Below, piece by piece: positions 61,801 through 64,000 of a stretch of DNA of 64,000 nucleotides (position 1 is the stretch's first letter; each line of letters opens with the position of its first letter). The translations under genes were made by a program, and so were the position numbers. The stretch is from Nocardia rosealba (GTDB lineage Bacteria; Actinomycetota; Actinomycetes; Mycobacteriales; Mycobacteriaceae): assembly GCF_020216065.1 (NCBI RefSeq), contig NZ_JAIWNA010000003.1, positions 76,882-140,881 on the forward strand, in the 5' to 3' direction. Under the pieces are notes generated by a model. The model made no database searches and was not told where the DNA came from. It saw nothing but the letters and a program-made list of their open reading frames with translations.

Positions 61801-64000
61801 CGACCGGATCGCCGATGTGCTGGCCACCGCGGCACCGGTCTGCGTGCTTGCCGCCTCCGGCTTCCCCGAAACCGGCACTCGCACCATCGATCCCGGCGAA
61901 CTCGACCTCGACGATTTCGACGCCCACCCGGTGACGGATGCCGATCGTCTCCGCCCGTTGCGCGGTGCCGACCTGGCGTACGTGCTGTTCACGTCCGGGT
62001 CGACCGGAAAGCCGAAGGGTGTGGCGGTGAGCCACACCGCCATCGTCAACCGTCTCGTCTGGATGCAAAACACCTACGGGCTCACACCGGCCGAAACCGT
62101 GTTGCAGAAGACGCCGATCACCTTCGACGTGTCGGTGTGGGAACTGTTCTGGCCCTTGCAGATCGGCGCCACGCTGGTGATCGCCCGCCCCGACGGGCAC
62201 CGTGACCCCGCCTACCTGGCCGAGGTCATCACCCGCACCGGAGTCGGTGTGGCGCACTTCGTTCCGTCGATGCTCGCCGCGTTCCTCGCCGAACCCCGAT
62301 CCGTCGACTGTGTTTCGCTGCGTTCGGTGTTCGCCTCCGGTGAGGCCCTGCCCGCCGCCGATGCTCAGCGTCTGCGCGCGCTGATTCCCGGTGTGGCCGT
62401 GCACAATCTGTATGGCCCGACCGAGGCCGCCGTCGACGTGACCTTCCACGAGGTCACCGACGCCGACACCGTGACGGTGCCGATCGGCGCACCGGTCGCC
62501 AACACCGCCCTGCACGTCCTCGACGCCCGCCTGCGCCCCGTGCCCGTCGGCACACCCGGCGAGCTCTACCTGGCGGGTGTGCAGCTGGCCAGTGGCTACC
62601 TCGGCCGCCCGGACCTGTCGGCCGACCGCTTCGTCGCCAACCCCTACGGTGCACCCGGCGAACGGATGTACCGCACCGGCGACCTCGTCGTACGCACCCG
62701 CACCGGTGAACTGGAGTACTTGGGCCGCACCGACTTCCAGGTGAAGCTGCGTGGCTTGCGCATCGAACTCGGCGAGATCGAGGCGGTGCTCGGCGGTATC
62801 GACACTGTCGACCGCGCCGTGGTGACCGTCCGTGACGACGGCACCGGCCCCTACCTCACCGCCTACCTCGTCCCCACCCGCGGACAGATCGACCTCGCGC
62901 AGGTGAAAGCCCGGTTGCAGGAGGCGCTTCCGGCCTACATGGTGCCGACCGCGTTCGTCGTCCTCGACGCGCTGCCCGTGAACGCCTCGGGCAAACTCGA
63001 CCGTCGGGCGCTGCCCGCGCCGGAGCTGAGCGCACGCGAATTCCGCGCACCCGCGACGGTGACCGAGATACTGGTCGCCGGGATCATCGGTGACGTGCTC
63101 GGGGCCGAGCGCGTCGGTGCCGACGACGGCTTCTTCGATCTCGGCGGCAACTCACTGATCGCCACCCGGGTCGCGGCGCGGCTCGGGGCAGCGCTGGACC
63201 GGCAGGTGCCGGTGGCCCGCATCTTCGAGGCGCCGGTCGTGGCCGCGCTGGCCACCGCGCTCGATACCGAGGCGGGCCCGGCCCGGCTCGCGCTGACGGC
63301 GGGGGAGCGGCCCGCCGTGGTCCCGCTCTCGCCTGCCCAGCAGCGCATGTGGTTCCTCAACCGGTTCGACCCCGACTCGGTGGGCTACAACGTGCCCATC
63401 GCCGTCCGGTTGCGCGGCGTACTCGACACCGACGCGCTCGCGGCCGCCGTCGACGACCTGGTCGACCGGCACGAAGTGCTGCGCACCTACTACCCGGAGA
63501 CCGCCGACGGTCCGGTGCAGCGCATCCTGTCGGCCGCCGAGGCCGGTGTCGCGCTGGAGATCCGCGACATCACCCCGGACGAGGTGGCCGGTGCGGTGAC
63601 CACCCTGGCCGCGACCACCTTCGACGTGACCGCCGGGGTGCCGTGGCGGGTCGTGCTGTACCGCCTCGACGCCGACGACGCGGTGCTGGCCCTGGTGGTA
63701 CACCACATCAGCGCCGACGGGTCGTCGGTGCCGCCGCTGGTGCGCGACCTGATGACCGCCTACCTCGCCCGCCGCGACGGCACCGCGCCCGCGTGGGCGC
63801 CGCTGCCGGTGCAGTACGCGGACTACGCGCTGTGGCAGCGGGCCGTGCTCGGCGACGAGACCGACCCCACCTCGGTTGCCGCCCGCCAGCTCGACTTCTG
63901 GCGCACCGAACTCGCCGGTGTGCCCGACGAACTCGCACTGCCCCTCGACCGGCCACGCCCGGCCGCGCGAACCATGGCCGGCGGCACGGTCCCGGTCACC
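46892..64000 (+). CDS. Non-ribosomal peptide synthetase, 5+ modules, 3'-truncated by window
   Basis: One frame stays open for 5703 codons from ATG 46892 to the window end. Order seen: short N-terminal segment, A1-T1, C2-A2-T2, C3-A3-T3, C4-A4-T4, C5-A5-T5, C6. Each carrier domain has an intact DDxFFxLGGNSL-type motif with its phosphopantetheine Ser at residues 647, 1826, 3184, 4271 and 5421. Each C domain has HHIxADG (first His at 876, 2116, 3366, 4549, 5604). No epimerase, methyltransferase, cyclisation or thioesterase domain is visible in the window. Starting with A-T rather than C marks an initiation module. Several domains carry long hydrophilic insertions. The cytoplasmic product is a peptide of at least six units; its identity is unknown. 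Confidence 0.96.
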   Translation, partial: MTNPTPACAQIDQLAALVATVAAMEPARTAVGFDGTSVSYAELDAQLTLMAELTGGALDPETLVQVVLAELFPGVVDAAEGTFGRLLNTLAADAMTVLGIEAPAAGATLVDRFAEQLARTPDRVAVQFGDQTLTYAEFDARVRVLADRLAGLGVGPESLVGLAMRRSVELIVAVHAIVRAGGAYVPLDPDHPVDRLHYVLEVARPVVVVTRACDEPDLGGAAVLRTDDVDWSAVPAEIMVGAQAGNTAYVIFTSGSTGRPKGVAVTHSAIVANLDWRQRSYAMTEDDVVLQKTPYTFDVSVWELFWPLQIGARLVIAEPGRHGDPAYLADLIARHRVTVTHFVPSMLAAFVGELAEAATVGDLSSLRMVFASGEALPAATAARLRKLSATALHNLYGPTEAAVDVTAHEVTEADEVSVPIGGPADDTGLLVLDENLDQVPAGVVGELYLSGVQLARGYVARPGLTADRFVANPYGEPGERMYRTGDLVRQLPGGAELEYLGRTDFQVKLRGLRIELGEIEAVLAAHPRVGNAAVVLHRHAAGEALVGYVVSVDGEPVDEAELVAHAKASMPEYMVPSLLVQLPAMPINASGKLDRKALPEPDFRVAAAEFRAPVTATEQAVAALFAELLDVETVGLDDDFFRLGGNSLIATRAIARLHANFGVRVDVRDFFDSPTVAVLASLIDACDTDERPALVAGPRPSVLPLSPAQQRMWFLNRFDPTTGAYNIPIAVRLSGVLDHAALRAAVRDLIARHEVLRTVYPEVDGVGTQVVLDPAEAYELLVAEAAGCAHAGASAPGGGSHGVVEPALGAAAAGCGAVGGEGVGAALLDPIVVAAEELREVVAGEILRGFDVAVAPPVRVRLFEVDGDHVLVLVVHHIAADGWSAGPLVRDTMAAYQARTGGAAPAWEPLAVQYADYTLWQRAVLGEEDDPASQAGREIAFWRAALAGLPDESGLPTDRPRPAIASMRGQRVEFGLDAELVTALNAVAAERGATLFMVLHAALSVLIARLSGNVDVAIGSPVAGRGAAELDDVIGMFVNTAVLRTQVRAGEPFAELLGRVRADDLAAFEHTTLPFERLVEVLAPARSAGRHPLFQVALSLQNLPVTTFELPGLRASAVDLPYDIEKFDLSVTLRDAAADGLSGEFSYATDLFDVSTVTTMVRRFTGLLSAIAAAPHTPVADLPLLIDTELTELTTRGGVAEPAPLLPEVLARAAADPAAIAIRDGGQTLTYGELEAAATSLAARLADHGVGPGDVVAVSIPRSAASVTAVWAVIKSGAGFLPVDPNYPADRITHMLADSGAAAGITTDEVRADLPAAVDWLVVDLDAVHTDTHADVVAPRLAEGDGGRIGLGHGPSYRPLSGAKPDVGEGDSSAGDRVDVAAATVVPDVVGNGDTTDPHSAEAGKSAGGFGAADIAIDGFGASGDARRPHPLDPAYVIYTSGTTGLPKGVVIPHAAVAAYLPVQAGRYRAAADARVLHVASPSFDISVAELLLTVSAGATMVVAPNGVFGGAELGELLRVERVTHVVITPSALATVDPVGLVDLRVVVVGGEACPAELVARWTAAIPGLVFRNGYGPTETTIVTNISEPLGATTPITLGGPVEGTTELVLDERLRPVPAGVVGELYIAGAQLARGYHRRPALTASRFVTNPYGAPGERMYRTGDTVRWVRRGDSYDLEYLGRNDFQVKVRGFRIELGEIDAVLAKLPTVRFAVTIGHRTEAGATLLVSYVVQAPEAAVDTSELLAHSAAHLPAHMVPATIMTLDEVPLTPVGKLDRSALPAPVFEAAVYRAPVTRAEQVVADAFAEVLGLEQVGRDDDFFELGGNSLLATRVMARIGTDLDIRIPVRQLFDTASVRSLADAADRLRGTGAGPALVAGVRPDPLPLSPAQQRMWFLNRFDPGSSADNIPMAVRLTGDLDVPALRAALADVLDRHEVLRTRYPERDGHAIAEILPTPGLLPDIHPEVLSTDDLPDAIRTFATAGFDLTTDAPLRIALFRVRDTREAPTTGYGPIDTSARSGEEPLLADPVSTGAALQVTGVSTGVPTMLDGDAPTDDGVRSGAAQGGTVEFTAEALLTAQEQFGGDASAGVGQIPGEAREAAVSVDGAAEYVLAIVLHHIAADGFSFGPLIRDVLAAYGARAVGEAPAWEPLSVQYADYAVWQHAVLGTAADPGSVAAQQLSYWRRTLDGLPEQLELPADRPRPAVASRRGALHAVEFEAETHRALAEFARAHGVTVFMAVHAVFAVLLARLSATTDIAIGTPVSGRGHRALDDLVGMFVNTLVLRTEVAPATPFAELVARVRDTDLAAFGHADVPFERLVEALDPVRSTARNPLFQVMLSLNEDTARELVLPGLTVGGVDLPTTVAKFDLELTLTEHRDENGAPTGLSGAFLYATDLFDAATVAGFATRLHRALTSALTDPTRPVGDIDLLDDTERTQLLAIGDAPSAAGSALTTQSTDRAVVDAAAQEDFAAAASGLAAQSGDHVAAARATRAPAATATLASLFADQVAASPGATALILDAEPAGVARGADLADTAVALDAQQPVVGSRSVDRAATPIVSDAEPSRVGGVGTSVFHHAERGGAGRGSGADSAVAIGGPVSVRFTYAEFGERVARLARHLIGLGAGPGSLVAVAMRRGVEQLVAVHAVLAAGAAYVPVDPDHPADRTAYVLARTAPVCVLTVAGSGVGVGEAVEVDTLDLSALSGDPIVDEERCAPLRPDNLAYVLFTSGSTGRPKGVAVPHRAVVNQLRWLQSAYPLSADDVVLQKTPFTFDASVWELLWPLQVGARLVLAAPDGHRDPAYLAAATARHSVSVVQYVPSVLTAVMAETTGTVGDPHDRSGDVSRGQSALRLVFAGGEALTTELARAVRERTGATVVNLYGPTETAIQVTTHRFADDQGATVPIGSPVAETRVYVLDSRLHPVPAGVPGELYVAGAQLADGYHGRADLTAERFVANPFGTGDRLYRTGDLVTWRTTSTGPALHYLGRTDFQVKLRGLRIEPAEIEAALTTVSGVRRAVVVVRSDDGKPDQLVAYIVRDSTEPEPVADARSAAPSVGVIGAQSASTAAGSVPTGGAQSASTEVGVDGTVSGAPDRDACTPADLDAAVTATLPAYMVPGAYVFLDELPLTASGKLDRRALPAPQVRRTVHREPATTTERIVAATFAGVLELDRVGADDDFFALGGNSLLATQVAARLGAALDARVAVRELFEASTVSGLAQRLDTLRGTGSRRGPVAGQRPQRIPLSPAQQRMWFLHRFDPESAAYHIPVAIRLSGELDVPALRGALGDLVFRHETLRTTYPEFDGQATQLVGDPFVPELTVSDVSATDVSGAVAQVLSGGFDITAEVPVRVALLRVTPTEHVLVLVVHHIAADGWSMGPLTRDLVAAYAARATGSAPQLPPLTVHYADYALWQTEGLGSVDDPDAPLARQLDYWRHRLAALPDVLTLPTDRRRPLIASVRGATFITAFDAHLHRGIEELARARRASTFMVLHAGLAVLLARLSSGSDIVVGTPVAGRGHRELDDIVGMFVNTLVLRAEVRGETGFADLLDQIRAGDLDAFDNADVPFETLVDAVNPARSQGYSPLYQVSLALQNQRRAAFELPGLTLSGLELPDAPIEVDLDFTFVDRFDADGEPDGLDLELRYATDLFDAETVAAMAAMLELVLRAAVQAPATPVGDLELLAEPARAELVAGPHGEVVPLERELAELGIGAPLAAHLLDAAAARDPQAIAAVFEGTEITYGVLAARANRLARRLIECGVGPETPVAVAVPRGIDLLVVLHGVLAAGGVYVPIDPAQPADRIGHVLATAAPRLVVAAEASDLDHVDADIRSATASVHFAAASRSGFPVLTVAQLEDPAQVPVPGTPVTDAERLAPLLPDHPAYALFTSGSTGLPKGVLITHRAVVNELCWLRGEYALTAEDRLLQRAPLTFDVSLWELLAPALLGATLVLLRPGGHLDLAYQARVLREQRVTVVELVPSVLSAMLAEGLGDALRGLRMLHVGGEELPAPLAATVLATLPVELHNTYGPTEVAITSTFQQITAPVEQTELPIGRPTWNVRAYVLDERLHPVPTGVTGELYLAGAQLARGYLGRPDLTADRFVADPFGTNGTRMYRTGDLVRRDRNGALIYLGRNDFQVKIRGLRIELGEIEAALGDVPGVTHATVLPATDDSGRQCLVGYVAGAVDAAKVRDHVASRVPAYMVPTHFVVLDTVPLNSAGKLDRAALPAADLSVTTAYVAPRPGTQATLAEVIADLLGVARIGADDDFFAVGGNSLLAMRLVARANAALGSALDVRDVFEAPTVAGLAERATDGEQLPPLAAVHPRPDRIPLSLAQTRLWLLNRIDPDSAVYTLPIALRLTGDLDIAALWAALADVLARHEALRTVFPEDADGPTQVVLPVDQALPDAVLEEVPEPNLAAAVRAVVGAGFDLTTKPPLRAALLRPVPTPANELPDHGHLAGKSADYGVVSLGDVLPHGVDHHEVGRRAGAHNGDGSGRNGGDRVATGGVNGPARALGDASADRVSGDGARTQGVTSAGGSTRDHEYVFVLAVHHIAADGVSITPLARDLIAAYAARTAGFAPQWEPLPVQYPDFTLWQREVLGDADDPKSRLARQLAHWRDELAGLAPALELAADRPRPAVRAGEGAAVGFDVPTEVVAGIEALARRHGTSTFMVVHAAFAVLLARHGAGGDIAIGTPVAGRADAALDDLVGMFVNTLVLRTPVDAGAAFADLLATVRAADLRAFAHADLPFERLVDELNPVRSTSYAPIVQVMLAFEHRDDTTVELPGLRIDEFALPAATTQFDLSLAVNETAGAGGRPGMRGWLRYATDLFDAETVAAFGARFVRVLRAVIADDTAIVGEIDLLDDTDRAKLAVWNSTHAPLDTDATLVSMFAEQALRTPDAIALEFEGQRITYGEFAVRVARLARWLIGERVGPGAIVGVGLRRGIDLLVALYAVQAAGAAYLPLDPDHPADRIADVLATAAPVCVLAASGFPETGTRTIDPGELDLDDFDAHPVTDADRLRPLRGADLAYVLFTSGSTGKPKGVAVSHTAIVNRLVWMQNTYGLTPAETVLQKTPITFDVSVWELFWPLQIGATLVIARPDGHRDPAYLAEVITRTGVGVAHFVPSMLAAFLAEPRSVDCVSLRSVFASGEALPAADAQRLRALIPGVAVHNLYGPTEAAVDVTFHEVTDADTVTVPIGAPVANTALHVLDARLRPVPVGTPGELYLAGVQLASGYLGRPDLSADRFVANPYGAPGERMYRTGDLVVRTRTGELEYLGRTDFQVKLRGLRIELGEIEAVLGGIDTVDRAVVTVRDDGTGPYLTAYLVPTRGQIDLAQVKARLQEALPAYMVPTAFVVLDALPVNASGKLDRRALPAPELSAREFRAPATVTEILVAGIIGDVLGAERVGADDGFFDLGGNSLIATRVAARLGAALDRQVPVARIFEAPVVAALATALDTEAGPARLALTAGERPAVVPLSPAQQRMWFLNRFDPDSVGYNVPIAVRLRGVLDTDALAAAVDDLVDRHEVLRTYYPETADGPVQRILSAAEAGVALEIRDITPDEVAGAVTTLAATTFDVTAGVPWRVVLYRLDADDAVLALVVHHISADGSSVPPLVRDLMTAYLARRDGTAPAWAPLPVQYADYALWQRAVLGDETDPTSVAARQLDFWRTELAGVPDELALPLDRPRPAARTMAGGTVPVT
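47212..48945 (+). other. NRPS module 1: A(Ser-like)-T
   Basis: Adenylation domain with TSGSTGRPKGV, FDVSVWELFW, NLYGPTEAAVD, YRTGDLV and a C-terminal NASGKLDRKALP. Pocket residues read by eye against GrsA numbering give D V W H V A L V D (K assumed), close to serine codes such as DVWHLSLIDK. The carrier Ser is at residue 647. The 107 residues before this domain look like a damaged A-domain start (see findings). Confidence 0.75.
48985..52485 (+). other. NRPS module 2: C-A(unassigned)-T
   Basis: The C domain begins LPLSPAQQRMWFLNRFDP and has HHIAADGWS. The A domain has TSGTTGLPKGV and FDISVAELLL; pocket residues D I A V V G G I V. Small residues at several positions suggest a large, possibly aromatic, substrate, but no close code is known to me. 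The C domain carries about 47 extra residues before its HH motif. The A domain carries about 90 extra residues before TSGTTG (about 50865-51185). Confidence 0.7.
54242..54334 (+). repeat. Diverged direct repeat in NRPS insertion
   Basis: GCCCTGACAACGCAGTCG (54242-54259) and GGCCTGGCAGCGCAGTCG (54317-54334) match at 15 of 18 bases, 75 bp (25 codons) apart, in frame within the extra segment before A3. Confidence 0.55.
56063..56127 (+). repeat. In-frame direct repeat in NRPS A3 insertion
   Basis: GGTGCGCAATCAGCTTCGAC (56063-56082) recurs at 56108-56127 with one mismatch, a 45-bp (15-codon) period. The repeated peptide is GAQSAST. It lies in the extra segment between A8 and A10 of the third adenylation domain. 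Confidence 0.85.
56605..59815 (+). other. NRPS module 4: C-A(possibly basic residue)-T
   Basis: C domain IPLSPAQQRMWFLHRFDP, HHIAADGWS, with normal spacing (122 residues). A domain TSGSTGLPKGV and FDVSLWELLA; pocket residues D V W E L V T I T. Glu at the 278-equivalent position is seen in ornithine- and diaminobutyrate-type pockets, so a basic substrate is a guess. A small expansion of about 25 residues lies before TSGSTG. Confidence 0.65.
59860..63265 (+). other. NRPS module 5: C-A(Ser-like)-T
   Basis: The C domain start differs from the others (IPLSLAQTRLWLLNRIDPDS), HHIAADGVS, with about 97 extra Gly/Asp/Ala-rich residues before HH (60215-60515). A domain pocket D V W H V A L V D, identical by eye to A1, so serine is predicted again. 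Carrier Ser at residue 5421. Confidence 0.75.
63310..64000 (+). other. NRPS module 6: condensation domain, truncated
   Basis: VPLSPAQQRMWFLNRFDPDSVGYNVPIAVRL, HHISADGSS (His 5604), with normal spacing of 124 residues and no insertion. The window ends within it, shortly after LALPLDRPRPAA. Confidence 0.9.

Noticed and set aside
1..64000. Insertion sequences, prophage, integrons or attachment sites
   Set aside because: No transposase, integrase or phage gene was seen in any frame, and no terminal inverted repeats flank the accessory blocks.

Overview
The window is strongly GC-rich and reads as a chromosome segment of a mycolic-acid actinobacterium, most likely Nocardia or a close relative. The backbone genes occur in the order cobB, cysG, efpA, proS, DUF4439 gene, rimP, nusA, ylxR, infB, rbfA, nrnA, MATE gene, pptH, pptT, truB, mntR/sirR-like, ribF, rpsO, pnp. 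From memory this matches the Mycobacterium tuberculosis region Rv2848c to Rv2783c, with lineage-specific genes inserted between the conserved ones.

Region 1 (1-3.9 kb): the 3' end of cobB, a CobE/CbiG-C gene, then two tandem Y RNA-like non-coding RNAs directly upstream of a bacterial Ro60 (TROVE) gene. The first RNA carries a circularly permuted tRNA mimic. The second keeps the T-arm but has no recognisable D-arm. Region 2 (3.9-16.9 kb): accessory metabolic genes around cysG and efpA, including a promoter and palindrome upstream of an ArsR-VOC pair. Region 3 (17-20 kb): a four-gene polar amino acid/ectoine-type ABC importer. Region 4 (20-34 kb): proS, an acyl-CoA dehydrogenase, a DUF4439 gene with its neighbour, then the translation/transcription cluster from rimP to nrnA and a MATE exporter. 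Region 5 (34-46.3 kb): a secreted lipase-like hydrolase, a membrane-anchored TerD protein, the pptH-pptT-truB run, an F420-type nitroreductase with a divergent TetR gene, a lipoprotein, an mntR-like regulator divergent from ribF, then rpsO and pnp separated by a long near-perfect hairpin.

Region 6 (46.3-64 kb): after a strong terminator and a 580-bp leader, a giant non-ribosomal peptide synthetase runs off the window. At least 5703 codons are visible, with the order A-T, C-A-T, C-A-T, C-A-T, C-A-T, C. By-eye specificity codes suggest Ser, unknown, Gln-like, possibly basic, Ser. PptT, encoded about 9 kb upstream, would be expected to phosphopantetheinylate its carrier domains, and PptH could oppose that.

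A recurring oddity is hydrophilic Ala/Gly/Asp/Ser-rich insertions of about 25 to 110 residues inside or between otherwise conserved domains. They occur in several NRPS domains, between the two domains of CobB, and ahead of the Tat/lipobox segment of the protein at 24.6-25.5 kb. Several contain diverged direct repeats whose spacing is a multiple of three, suggesting in-frame tandem duplication. No rRNA, conventional tRNA, insertion sequence, prophage or CRISPR array was seen.
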